A stretch of DNA of 64,000 nt from Cryptomeria japonica (lineage: Eukaryota > Streptophyta > Pinopsida > Cupressales > Cupressaceae): positions 124,433,140 through 124,497,139 of the forward strand of contig NC_081410.1 of assembly GCF_030272615.1 (NCBI RefSeq). The letters are read 5' to 3'. This document shows positions 1 through 11,419 of this stretch, one piece after another. Each line of letters opens with the position of its first letter. Position 1 is the first letter of the stretch. The translations under genes were made by a program, and so were the position numbers. The notes under the pieces were generated by a model that saw only the letters and a list, made by a program, of their open reading frames with translations, was not told the origin of the DNA and did no database searches.

Positions 1-275
1 GGACACCTAGTGAGAAGTTGGATTGCAACTATAATACAACTGGTTGATCCACTTATTTTTACCCCCATCCTATCACGTGAGAACCATGGGTGAGGGCAAG
101 TTTCACCCTTGGAAGGTAATTAGTTATCAAGACCGTTGGATCATCACTCTCTACTACTAGCTCGAAAACACTCCCTACTACTTGCTCAAGAACACTCCCT
201 ACTACTTGGCAGGATAGACTAATCCTGTTAACAGCTTCAGCCCTGGGCTTAGGCAGTAGGCTTCTCCCTCTTAGG
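1..275. other. Left flank of the copia element, with a 24-bp tandem repeat
   Basis: No gene is recognisable here. About three copies of a 24-bp unit built on aacactccctactacttgct lie at roughly 143-214, the first copy being more diverged. The last five bases, ttagg (271-275), are the presumed target-site duplication of the copia element that starts at 276. Confidence 0.5.
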
Positions 276-749
276 TGTAGGGGAGAAAGAACACAAGACA
301 ACAAAAACACAAAGATATAATAATAGATAAGCAATTTATATTATTACCAAAATAGATTTTATAATAGTTTATAAAAATGCCTTCAGAAAATAGAGCTGCC
401 CATTACTACTTTCTGCATTATACATTCATTCATAAAACAGAGTTTCTCCTACCTTGTACCCACACAAAAATAGAGTATTACATTACAACTCTCTTTTAAA
501 ACATAGCCTTCTTCACAACAATAAAAGATGTTTCTAGAATGCGCGCCTAAAACTCGAACCATCTAGATGCATAAAAAAAAAATAGAGTAGAAGAAGATAT
601 GAGAAAGAGGAGTAAATGTGGTGGTTGGAGCAGATAAGCTACGGAGGCAGGGAAGATGAGAAAGAGGAGTAAATGCGGTGTTTGGAGTAGATAAGTTACA
701 GAGGCAGGGAAGATTAGTGGAGTCCAGCTGGAGTCCACGTACGCCAACA
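276..749 (-). repeat. 3' LTR of the copia element
   Basis: On the minus strand it begins TGTTGGCGTACG and ends CCCCTACA. At 474 bp it is longer than the 389-bp partner at 5297-5685. One cause is a tandem duplication of a segment of about 56 bp (gagaaagaggagtaaatg through gaggcagggaagat) at about 600-715. Another is an extra stretch at about 440-475. Confidence 0.9.
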
Positions 750-758
750 CTCCCCCTT
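750..758 (-). other. Polypurine tract of the copia element
   Basis: On the minus strand the bases immediately before the 3' LTR read AAGGGGGAG. This is the expected plus-strand primer site, and it fixes the inner edge of the LTR. Confidence 0.8.
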
Positions 759-3700
759 AATCTTCACTGCCATATATGTCTACAATACCAATTCCTTCTC
801 GGAGGTGTTCAAAAATATTCTTTGCAAGTGGCTTTGTGAAAATGTCTGCTAGTTGTTCATTGGACCTACAAAACTGAAGATATATGTCACCATTATTCAC
901 CAATTCTTGAATAAATTGATATCTTGTATCAATATGCTTGCTCCATTTATGAAAGAAGTGATTTTTAGATAAAGCAATTGCATAATTGTTATCACAATAA
1001 ATTTTAGTATGTTCTTCTTGTTGATGCCCCAAATCTGAAAGTACTCTCCTCATCCATACTTCTTGGCAAGCTGCTGATGTGGCTGCAACATACTCTGCTT
1101 CAGCTGATGAGAGGGTGACAATTGGTTGTTTCTTTGATGCCCAAGAGATAACATTGGAACCAAGATGAAACATATACCCGTAAGTGCTTTTTCTATCATC
1201 CATGCTACCTCCCCAATCACTATCTATATATCCAATCAGTTTGTAGTCATCTGAAGTTGTATATAGAATCCCAAAACTCTTTGTTCCAGCTATATACCTT
1301 AAAATTCTTTTCACAGTTTTCCAATGTGATTCTTTTGGTTTATCCATGAATCTAGAAATAAGACTAACCCCATACATAATATCCAGCCTTATGGCAGTTA
1401 GATACATGAGGCTGCCAACTAATCTTTTGAATAAAGTTGCATCAACACTAGGACTTTTGTCATCCTTACTAAGTTTTAAACCCAAAGCAACGGGTGTAGG
1501 TGCTGGATTCACATTTATTATCTTAAATCTCTTCATCAAATCATTAGCATACTTGCTTTGACATATGAAAATGCCTTGATTAGTTTGACTTACCTCCATG
1601 CCAAGAAAGTATCTCATGAGCCCCAAATCAGTCATATCAAATTCCTTTTTCATGGCTGTCTTGAATGAGTCAATGGACATGTTACCTATGAATATCAAAT
1701 CATCTACATACAAACAAACTATCAAGATTTCTTTTTTATCATTCACTTTGACATACAAAGTTGGTTCATTGCCACACTTGCCAAAACCATTGTTCACAAA
1801 ATAAGAATCTATCCTGCTGTACCAAGCTTTAGGAGCTTGCTTCAAACCATATAGTGCCTTTTTCAATTTGTATACCTTATGTTCTTGTCCCAAAATTTCA
1901 TAACCAGGTGGCTGATTTACATACACTTCTTCTAAAATAACATTCAAGAATGCTGATTTAACGTCCATTTGGAAAACTTTCCATTTGTTTTAAGTTGCTA
2001 CAGATAAGACCATTCTTATTGTATCCAATCTTGCCATGGGTGTAAATATTTCATTGTAGTCTATACCCGGTTGTTGTGCAAAGCCTTTGGCCACTAGTCT
2101 TGCCTTGTGTTTCTCTACTTTTCCATCAGCATTATACTTTGTTGTGTAAACCCACTTAACTCCAATCACATCCTTGTCTTTAGGAAGCTCAACTAGATCC
2201 CAAGTTTGATTCTTTTCAATGGATTGGATTTCTTCATCCATGGCTGCAATCCATTTGTCATCTTTAACAACATCTTCAAAGTAAATTGGATCAGCTTGTA
2301 TTAGGAATGCAAAATTAGTGCATATATCATCATTTCCAGCCTCTTGGATTTCATCATAAATCTCCCTTAGACTACGTGTCTTCTTTGAAGTGTTTATGGA
2401 TCTTGATCTTAGTGATGCAAGAGTTGGATTAGAAGATTCATTGCTGTTATTACTAGCTGGTGTTGTAGCATTTGGAGTGCTAGGTTCTCTAGAAGGTGTT
2501 GTAGGTGCATTTGCTTATGTAGTAGGATTCTCAACTTGAGTTTCATTCTCTTCATTCTCTTGTGGAACACTAGCTACAATTATAGTTGTTTTGTCTATGC
2601 TGCCATCCCATGCTTCATCTTCAACAAACTCAACATCACGACTTATAATCAACTTCTTTGTGATAGGATTGTACAACTTATATGCCTTGGATTGTTCACT
2701 ATATCCCACAAATATGCACTTCTCTCCTCTATCATCTAGTTTCTTTCTCAACTCTTGAGGTATCAAGGAGTATGCCACACAACCAAAAACTCTTAAATGT
2801 GATATGTTATGCTTCCTTTTACTCCAGGCTTCTTCTGGTGTTTTATTTATCACTGCTTTTGTTGGACACCTATTTAATATGTATACCGAGCATGCAACCA
2901 CTTCCGCCCAATACTCATTTGGTAGATGTTTTGCTTTTATCATACTTCGTGCCATTTCCATAATTGTTCTATTCTTTCTCTTAGCTACTCCATTTTGTTG
3001 AGGAGTATACCTTGCTGTAAATTTTTTATTTATGCCATTTTCTTTGCAAAATTTTTGAAAATCAATTGAAATGTACTCTCCACCTTGATTAGTTCTCAAT
3101 GTTTTAATATAGTATCCACTTTCTTTCTCAACTTTTGCCTTGAACTCCTTAAAAATAGCAAATACATCTAATTTATATTTCAAGAAATAAACCCATACTT
3201 TTCTGCTGAAATCATCAATGAATGTCAAGAAATAAAGCTTTCCACTTATGGAAGGTGTTTGCATAGGTCCGCAAAGGTCTGATTGTACTATCTCAAGTGG
3301 ATGTTTTGCCCTATAAGACTCTCCAACTGGAAATTGTTTTCTATGTTGCTTTGCCAATATGCAACTCTCACATGTGGTCTTAAGTGGCTCTATTGGTGGC
3401 AGCCCATATACCATTTTCTTCTTGTATAACAGTTGTAACCCTTTGAAGTTTAAATGCCCAAACCTTAAATTCCATAACCAAGTTTCATTTTTATATGAGG
3501 GTTTGCAAGCTAATTCAACAACCTTTTGTAATCCTTGAGGCTCTACAAATAGTTGACTTTGAATTCTTAATGGAAACATCCTGTTTTTTGTCATTTCTAC
3601 TTTTGCAATCAGCCTATTGTTTGGTTTCTTGTCTAGAATCACACATTCACCATTTTCAAAGTATATTCTATATCCTTTTTGCACTAGTTATCCAATGCTT

Positions 3701-3984
3701 ATGAGGTTGTGTTGCAATCTAGGAACATAATATACATCAGAAATATGCTTCTCTTCACCTTGCTTAGTTCTTATGTTAATTGACCCTTTGCCCATGACTA
3801 AAACTCGTTGATCATTTCCCAATTTTACTTCTGATTTTACTGAGTCATCCATTGTTGCAAACATCTCCTTCTTACAACTCATATGATTACTACAACCGCT
3901 ATCTAGGAACCATACTTCTTTGGAACTCTCTTGTGCTACATTGCATGTTATCAATATGGTGTCTTGCTCACTAGTGTTTGTCTA
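757..3984 (-). pseudogene. copia pol: protease, integrase, reverse transcriptase, RNase H
   Basis: One minus-strand frame can be followed from about 3984 down to the terminal stop at 757. It shows the protease active site WFLDSGCSNHM, a GAG-pre-integrase region (HLNFKGLQLLYKK), the integrase core (IVQSDLCGPM, then YTPQQNGVAKRKNRT), reverse transcriptase (QMDVKSAFLN, then the YVDDLIF active site) and RNase H (GYIDSDWGGS, SSAEAEY). Four in-frame stops interrupt it: TAG at 3982-3984 and TAA at 3688-3690, 2515-2517 and 1990-1992. In each case the expected residue is Gln (CAG or CAA), so a single C-to-T change explains the stop. The element cannot make a full Pol. Confidence 0.92.
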
Positions 3985-4016
3985 GTTTTCATTTGTAAAA
4001 TGTGCCTTTTGCTTGT

Positions 4017-4951
4017 TCATATCATATTGTTTTTTCTACATTCTGATGCAAAATGCCCAAATTTATTGCAATAATGACATTGGATGTTTGATTTATCATA
4101 CCTTTCTCCTTGATGATGGCTATGAGAATGACTGCTCCCCCTTCCTCTTGTTGGTGTAGAATGGGCATGTGGGCTCGATGCTAGTCTTCTACTTTCAAAT
4201 TGTGTATTTTCTCTTCCTCCCCTTGGTGTAAACATCCTCTACCTCTGCTGTGATTTGATCTCCCTCTTGTTTTGCCAAATGAAAGTTGAGTATTGAATGC
4301 ATTTTCCAATGATGATGTCCCTGATTGATTTATTCTTTGCTCATGCACTAAGAGTGACCCCATTAATTCATCTACTGATAGTTGAGAAAGATCTTTGGCC
4401 TCTTGAATGGCTATTACAACTGCATCAAACTTGCCATGAAGACTTCTAAGTATTTTCTCTACAATCTTTTGATCTTCAATAGTGTCACCATAGGACCTTA
4501 ACTGATTTACTATTGACATTGCATGAGTGAAAAATGAATCTATTGAATCTGAGTCCTTCATTTGCAGATTTTCAAAATCCCTTCTAAGTATTTGTAATTT
4601 TGCCATTATTACCTTGCATGTGCCTTGGTATGTTGTTTGCAAACTGTCCCATGCTTGCTTTGATCTTGTGGCAGCTGCAACATTTGGAAAGATTGATTCC
4701 TCCATTGCTTGTTGAATGAAAAATAATGCCTTTGCATCTTTCTTCTTGTTTTCCTCTAGCAAGTCTTTCTCAGCTTGTGAAAGTGCTTGATATGCTTGTT
4801 GATTTGGTGGTTCAGGGAACCCATTTTCAACAAAGTTCCAAATACCCTGGGAGCAAAATAAGGTTTTCATTTTAATACTCCAATAGTCATAATTTTTTCC
4901 ATTAAAAATTGGAATCTGTGGTTGTGAAATACTTCCACTTGTTCCTGCCAT
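4017..4951 (-). pseudogene. copia gag (nucleocapsid-type) remnant
   Basis: It starts MAGTSGSISQPQIPIFNGKN, typical of plant copia Gag with the DUF4219/UBN2 fold. The frame breaks near 4236, and a second frame carries the zinc knuckle CHYCNKFGHFASEC (CCHC). That frame ends at 4017, and Pol continues in the third frame. The second break lies beside a run of six T bases on the plus strand, which suggests slippage. Gag would package element RNA into cytoplasmic particles; this copy cannot be read through. Confidence 0.88.
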
Positions 4952-5280
4952 AATTTTTTAGAATAAAACTTTGCCTTTGCAGAGTTCTCTGTTTGTTTCT
5001 ACACGAGTCCCTTCTACCTTAATTAAACTTTGACTTTCCTTACTAGTTTACACTTTTGAATAATGACAACTTCTCTCTTTCTTTATCAACAATAATATAT
5101 ATCTAGTAGCTTTGATCTAGTAGCTATGTTAACTTTCAACAGCAACAAGTTGTTTGTTACCTCTGTGTCTTCTCCACACATCAATATTATCTTCAACAAC
5201 TTCACCTCATAGAGATGATTGCTTGCAGACTGGCTGCCTTCTCTATTTGCCTTTATCTGCAACTTTTGCCCTAATTTCCC

Positions 5281-5293
5281 TGCTCTGATACCA
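5281..5293 (-). other. Primer-binding site for initiator tRNA-Met (copia)
   Basis: The minus strand reads TGGTATCAGAGCA three bases inside the 5' LTR. This is the standard complement of the 3' end of plant initiator tRNA-Met used by most copia elements. It sets the direction of the element. Confidence 0.9.
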
Positions 5294-5296
5294 CTC

Positions 5297-5685
5297 TGTA
5301 GGGGAGAAAGAACACAAGACAAAAAAAACATAGAGATATAATAACAAATAAGCAAAAGTAATTTATATTATTACCAAAACAAATTTTATAATAGTTTATA
5401 AAAATGTCTTCAGAAAATAGAGCTGCTCATTACTACTTTCTACATTATACATTCATTCATAAAACAAAGTATTACATTACAACTCTCTTTTAAAACAAAG
5501 CCTTGTTCACAACAATAAAAGATGTTTCTAGAATGCGCGCCTAATACTCGAACCATCTAGATGCATAAAAAAAAGCAGAGTAGAAGAAGATATGAGAAAG
5601 AGGAGTAAATGCGGTGGTTGGAGTAGATAAGTTACGGAGGCAGGGAAGATTAGTGGAGTCCAGCTGGAGTCCACGTACGCCAACA
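5297..5685 (-). repeat. 5' LTR of the copia element
   Basis: A 389-bp terminal repeat matching 276-749, with TG and CA ends. It lacks the internal duplication found in the other LTR and differs from it by many substitutions. The host pentamer ttaag follows at 5686-5690. Confidence 0.9.
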
Positions 5686-6224
5686 TTAAGCAGGATCTTC
5701 CCTTCCCTCAGGTTGCATGCTTTCATTGAGTAAAGAAGATGCGAACCAATGATTATAAGATTAAGCATCCTTATCCTCATATTTAATTTCATAAAATGAC
5801 ATGCATTAATTGTTCTATATTTTAATTTTCATCTCTCTCTCTAAATATATAACACTTAAATTTTTAATTTTTAAAATTATTTTATTTAAAAATTAAAGAT
5901 AAAAGAAATGTAAATTATCATCAATTTTTAAAATATCATACGATAATGATAAGAAAACATTGAAAGACTATTTTTTATCAAATCAAAGAAAAAAATTCAA
6001 TGCATAAAATATTATAAATTAGAGACTTAGAATAAAAATAAATAATTAAAAAAAGAGTTTTTTTCAAAGTAATTAACCAAAGTGAATTCTCAATCCTTCT
6101 AATTTATGCATATAATTAGTCTTAAATGCAAGGAATATTTCTAGTTTGCTTGGATAACTAGATATTGTGTGAAGTCATTATCATAGAGGAAGGAGCATAT
6201 GATTATTTATAGACCTTCATTTTT
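5686..6224. repeat. AT-rich spacer resembling the 3' flank of the TNL gene
   Basis: No gene is seen. From about 5745 to 6130 the sequence is recognisably related, in the same orientation, to 28358-28760, the DNA lying downstream of the last TNL exon. Shared blocks include acatgcattaa, aaaagaaatgtaaa and ataagaaaacatt. This is either a dispersed repeat or a duplicated TNL 3' flank. Confidence 0.55.
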
Positions 6225-6459
6225 CTTGTTAAATCATCTTCATAATCGATCACTTATTGGTAAAATCATTCATATACCTTTTGTTTGCTTATTAAATCAT
6301 CTTCATACTTGATCTCTTATTTCTAAAATCCTTCATACACCTTTTTTTTTGGCTTGTTAAATCATTTTCATACTCTACCTCTTATCGCTAAAATCCTTTA
6401 AAGACATTTGCTTTCCTTGTTAAATCATCTTCATGCTCTATCTCTTGTTGCTAAAATTG
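6225..6459 (+). repeat. Tandem repeat, four units of about 62 bp
   Basis: Units start near 6225, 6287, 6352 and 6415. Each holds cttgttaaatcatcttcat, then a variable tctctta segment, then ctaaaatc. The last unit runs directly into the first recognisable codons of the HMA relic, so the expansion lies in or replaces its 5' end. Confidence 0.75.
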
Positions 6460-6893
6460 AGTTCAAAATAGAAATGAATAGAGAGAAATGCAAAAGAAAG
6501 GTGTTGCAAACTAGTGCTAGGATCCAAGGTAAGCACAACCTCCACATTGTCATACTTTGTATTGACCTTTTCTCCCTTTTCTTGAAAGAGCCTAAATAAT
6601 AATGTCTTCATTAGTTTGGTGCAGGAGTTGGCTCTGTAAATGTGGATTTAAAGGAGAAATGGATAGCAGTGATTGGAGATGCAGACCCTGTTGTATTTAA
6701 CAATTAAGCTAAGAAGTGCATATTTACAAAACTGGTTAATGTGTTTCCCTTGAGAGAAGAGCAACTGAGATATTTTGATGAGATCAGTGGGAGTCAACTC
6801 TATAGTCCTCATGGTAGACACCCTTATTCAAATTCATAAATACCACTAGGAGGATTCTATGCTCTCACTGATGGAGATCATTATTGTTACTGA
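6447..6893 (+). pseudogene. Heavy-metal-associated (HMA) domain protein relic, two exons
   Basis: Exon 1 (about 6447-6528) reads VAKIEFKIEMNREKCKRKVL and ends at a GTAAGC donor. A 96-bp intron (6529-6624) ends in TGCAG. Exon 2 continues in phase as GVGSVNVDLKEKWIAVIGDA and finishes with GGFYALTDGDHYCY and a stop at 6891. This matches the beta-alpha-beta HMA fold of plant metallochaperone-like (HIPP/ATX1-type) proteins. The metal site should be MxCxxC but is MNREKC, so the first Cys is lost. Stops at 6705-6707 and 6837-6839 break exon 2, and no ATG stands at the expected start. Motif match and splice phase make identity fairly sure; function is lost. Confidence 0.7.
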
Positions 6894-7029
6894 TTGATAG
6901 TTCTATGCAGAGTACATATTCTATAGAACAACATGATTTGTGTTATTGGATTGAGCGAAAAAATCCAATTCATGAGCTTGCTCTTCAGAGTGAAGCTCTA
7001 TGCTTTACTTCGGCCTCCTTTTACCTTTA

Positions 7030-7586
7030 TGTCACAACCCTCCTTTATCATTTTTTTTGATTTAAATACAAAACTTTATTTATACGCTTTGGATGAATTA
7101 TTGAATATTGTAAGGGAATAAATTAATAAACCACACACACATGGAAAATGCATATATATTTTAATTTAGTTATTTAATTTCCCTCACATTAAGGCACATG
7201 TTGTAGGAGGAATAAGAAGCTTCTAGAGGCTTCTCCACCTCCTTGCATGTAACTCCTCCCACTAAGCCCAATTAATTTGCATGGAGGCCAAATTGGGAGA
7301 GAATCTCATTTTTTTCAATTTAAAATTAGGTAGTGGGAATTTGAAATTTGCTTTATAAAATAGGTACAAGTTTCAAAAGAAAAGCTAGCTATTCCATAAG
7401 AAAATTCTGCAATTTCTCCTTTGTAGTCCATTTTTCATTTGCAGCCAAGGTTTTGTTGGGAGGATTTCTCTTCAATTTGGAGGATCAAGGAAGACTCTAC
7501 ACCATTTTTGCAAGCATCCAGGTTCCTTCAAGCTTAGTTTGTGCATCTTGTTCTTGTTGTAGATTAGATTAGATTATTTTATGAAA
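7030..7586 (+). repeat. Truncated 5' LTR of the tandem chromovirus
   Basis: The first 557 bp of the 3.4-kb LTR. It differs from the other two LTRs at offset 57 (G at 7086 against T at 11476 and 19818). At 7583-7586 it joins mid-gag sequence. The shared tetramer GAAA occurs at both parent sites, marking a microhomology junction. Confidence 0.92.
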
Positions 7587-10500
7587 CTATAATGGGAACC
7601 ACTCATTTAAAAGGAAGCAAGAATTCAATGGAAACACTAATTTCAACAAGGGTCAAAGGAATAACTCTTCCGAAAGGAGACCACCGCCTAATCAATATCA
7701 GAGGAATGGAAATGATAATAACAGGGGCAACAATAACAGGGGCAATGATAACAGGGGCAATAATAACAGGGGCAATGATAACAGGGGCAACTATAACAGG
7801 AATGACCAGCAGAACAGGATAACTTATCCACCCAGGGGAAATGAAACAAGGAATGATCCCCCTAGAAATCAAGGTAGGAGAGGTCCTCTAGGCGGATGCT
7901 TTATGTGCGGGGAGAACCATTTTGCTAGAGATTGCCCCAGGATGCAAGGACAAATTAGAGCCAATCAACCCCAACAAGGGCCCCAACAGAGGATTCATGC
8001 AGCAGTTAGGAACCAAAGAAGGAGATACCAGAATGTTCCCGTGGAAACTACAGGTACACTATTTGAACGACCAATATCAATTTTAATTGACACTGGATCA
8101 TCTGAATGTTTCATCTCACCTGAATTAGTGAACAAATATGCATTAAAAGTTAATCAAATGGAGTCATCATGGACGGTTCAATATGGGGATAAGGCAACTA
8201 GAGAAGTAACTAAGTGTTTACCAAGGGCAAAGGTACAATTCCCTGAGTTCGAAACAAGGGTAGATCTCTATGTGGCACCCTTAGGACTATATGATGTAAT
8301 TATGGGAATGAGTTGGTTAGCAGACCACCAAGCTAATGTAGATTGTTATAGCAAAATTGTGGAATGTTTGGATGATGGGGGGAAAAGGGTCAAAATCCAA
8401 GGAAAGTTTAAACCCATTAATATAGAAACTATCTCAGCAATGCAATTAAAGAAGGAAAGGAGAAGAGGAGGACAAATCTTTATGGTTGAAATTGATGAAG
8501 GAAAGGAGGAAAATACCCCAACTTTTGAAAATACCCCTTTCTTAAAGGAGTTTAGGGATGTTTTTCCAGAAGAACTACCCGCTTTACCCCCTAAGAGAAA
8601 GTTTGACTTTTCTATCGAAGTACTCCCAGGAGCTGAACCAGTATCAAAGGCACCTTACCGAATGAACACAACCAAATTACAGGAGCTCAAAATGCAATTA
8701 GAGGAACTCTTAGCTAAGGGATTAATAAGGCCAAGTGTATCACCATGGGGAGCGCCAGTTTTATTTGTTAAGAAGAAGGATGGAACCTTAAGGCTATGCA
8801 TCGACTATAGGATGTTGAACAAAGTTACCATAAAGAATAGGTATCCCTTACCTCGCATAGAGGACCTTTTTGACCAAATGAAAGGAGCGGCAGTTTTCTC
8901 GAAAATAGATCTTCGGTCAGGGTATCATCAACTCAGAATTAAGGAAGAAGACATTCCGAAGACAGCTTTCAGGACGAGATATGGACACTATGAATTCACA
9001 GTAGTTCCTTTTGGAGTAACTAATGCCCCAGCTGCATTCATGAACCTGATGAATAGCGTATTCCATGACTACTTGGATAAGTTTGTTTTGGTATTCTTGG
9101 ATGACATTTTGATTTATTCTAGAAATGAAGAGGAACATTTAGCGCACCTACAAATTGTTTTGCAAAGATTGAGAGAACATAAGTTATATGGAAAATTGTC
9201 CAAATGCGCCTTCTTTGAGGAAAAGATTCACTATCTTGGGCATATAATATCAAAGGAAGGAATAGCAGTCGACCCAGATAAAATAAAGGCGATAGTAGAA
9301 TGGCCAATCCCTAAGAATGTTTCAGAGGTAAGAAGCTTTATGGGGCTAGCAGGTTACTATAGGAGGTTTGTGGAAGGATTCTCTAAGATAGCAAATCCCA
9401 TCACCTCGTTGCAAAGGAAGGGCAAAAGGTTTGTATGGACCGAGCAAAGTGATAAGGCATTTCAAATCTTGAAGGGAAAACTAACTTCAGCACCCATTCT
9501 AAAGGTACCAGACCCAAATGGACACTTCACAGTTGTAACAGATGCTTCTATTGAAGGGTTAGGAGGAGTACTTGTCCAAGATGAAGGGGTAGTGGCTTAT
9601 GAATCTAGGAAGCTAAAAACTCATGAAGTCAATTATGCACCCCACGACTTAGAGTTGGCAGCAATTGTGCATGCCCTGCAAAAGTGGAGACACTTCTTAC
9701 TAGGGAAGCCCTTTGAGCTTAAGTCGGACAACCAAGGACTAAAATACATCTTTACCCAACCTCACTTAAATGCCAGACAAAGAAGGTGGTTAGAGTTTCT
9801 AAGTGAATATGACTTTGAGATTGAATATATTAAGGGGAAAGAAAATAGGGTGGCAGATGCCTTAAGTAGGAGAAGGCACTTGATGACTATAGCAACCTTC
9901 AAAACCTCCTTCAAAGGGCAAGTAATGGATGAGCAAGGACATGACCCATGGTATGAGCAAGTCAAATTAACTATAAGACACAACCCGACCGACCCTAAGG
10001 TCGAAGGGTATACATTTGATGAAGATGGACTACTCAGATACAATAACAGAATCTATGTTCCTAATTCAGGGAATTTAAGGGAAGTAGTTTTATCGGAGGC
10101 TCACAATGCCCCTTATTCAGGCCACCCAGGAGTTAACAAACTTTATGCAGATCTAAAGAAGTTATACTTTTGGCAAGGGTTGAAGAGCGATATTGTCAAG
10201 TATGTAGCTAAATGTTTGGAATGTCAAAGAGTAAAGGCAGAACATAGGCACCCAGCTGGATTGTTACAATTGCACGATGTACCCCAGCATAAGTGGCAAG
10301 TTATTAGTATGGATTTTGTACAGGGGCTACCCATGTCACCTTCTAGGCATGATGCAATAATGGTAGTAATTGACAAGCTCACTAAGGTGGCACACTTTAT
10401 ACCAGGAAATCTGACAGATGATGCACCCACCTTGGCTAGACGTTTCATTAAGGAGATAGTTAGGTTGCATGGAGTACCAGAGAAAATCATATCAGACAGA

Positions 10501-11346
10501 GATGCAAGATTCACTTCCAGGTTTTGGACCACTCTTCAATCAGCTCTAGGGACTCAACTAAATTTTAGCACCGCATACCACCCGGAAACGGACGGTCAGA
10601 CAGAAAGGACAAATCAGATTATGGAAGACCTGCTTCGTATGTACTGCATGGACCAACAGAGAAAATGGGAAGAGTACCTACCTTTGGTAGAGTTTGCCTA
10701 CAATAATACATATCAAACATCTTTGGGAATGGCACCTTTTGAAGCTTTGTATGGTAGACCATGTCGAACACCCTTGAGTTGGGATAGTCTTGAGGATAGA
10801 GTGATTATTGGGCCAGATATGTTGAAAGAAATGGAAAGGAAAACTAAGGAAATTAGGCAAAGGTTGAAGGAAGCCTCGGATAGGCAGAAAAGTTATGCAG
10901 ATAAAAACAGAACACCAAGGGAGTTTGAAGTAGGAGAGAAAGTCTTCCTAAGGGTTAGGCCACACAAGAGTTCTATAAGATTTGGGAAAAAGACTAAGCT
11001 TGCACCTCGTTATGTCGGACCCTTTGAAATATTGGGAAGAATTAATCCAGTTGCTTATCGGTTGGCCTTGCCTCCCCAATTGAGCCGAATCCATGATGTC
11101 TTCCATGTATCTCTTCTTAAGAAGTATGTACCTGACGAGAAACACATTTTGAATTGGGATGCCTTGCAGGTCCAAGAAATGGGGGGAATAATGATAGAGC
11201 CATTCAGAATCTTGGAGAGGTGCCAGTGCCAGTTGCGCAACAAAGAGGTTGATCAGTGCAAGGTGCAATGGGACCAGTACGACGAAAAGAATGCCACGTG
11301 GGAGGATACTAAGGAGATGCAGCAGCTATTTCCCTTTTTATTTTGA
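7585..11346 (+). pseudogene. Truncated chromovirus gag-pol, 5' end deleted
   Basis: The open frame starts right after a TGA at 7582-7584, at gag codons [11 protein letters not shown], and runs unbroken to the stop at 11344-11346. The first in-frame ATG is at 7903, inside the zinc knuckle [13 protein letters not shown]. Protease, reverse transcriptase, RNase H, integrase and the chromodomain-like tail are all present and identical in sequence to the full copy downstream. Lost are the primer-binding site, most of the LTR and the first 305 or so Gag residues. It therefore has no normal start and probably no promoter of its own. Confidence 0.93.
7712..7800 (+). repeat. 15-bp coding repeat in gag (truncated copy)
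   Basis: About six 15-bp units of the form aataacaggggcaat encode Asn/Asp-Asn-Arg-Gly repeats just before the zinc knuckle. The same array lies at 16054-16142 in the full copy. Basic, Asn-rich linkers of this sort commonly bind RNA. Confidence 0.8.
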
Positions 11347-11406
11347 ACATGAACTATAAACTCTTTTGAATGCATTTAATAAGTGCATCGGGACGATGCA
11401 CAGATT

Positions 11407-11419
11407 AAGGGGGGGAGGA
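11407..11419 (+). other. Polypurine tract of the chromovirus (left copy)
   Basis: The purine run aagggggggagga abuts the TG of the LTR at 11420. An identical tract is at 19749-19761, before the right LTR. It primes plus-strand synthesis in reverse transcription. Confidence 0.88.

Larger units (their letters stand above)
276..5685 (-). mobile_element. Ty1/copia LTR retrotransposon, complete in outline but decayed
   Basis: Two related LTRs (276-749 and 5297-5685), each with TG...CA ends, flank a 4.5-kb internal region read on the minus strand. The order is primer-binding site, gag, protease, integrase, reverse transcriptase/RNase H and purine tract; integrase before reverse transcriptase defines copia. 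The flanking pentamers are ttagg and ttaag, a 4/5 match, as expected for an old insertion. The LTRs differ at many sites and by indels. Coding capacity is lost through stops and frame changes. The Gag and Pol style resembles common plant Tork-like copia families, but I cannot fix the lineage by eye. Confidence 0.93.
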
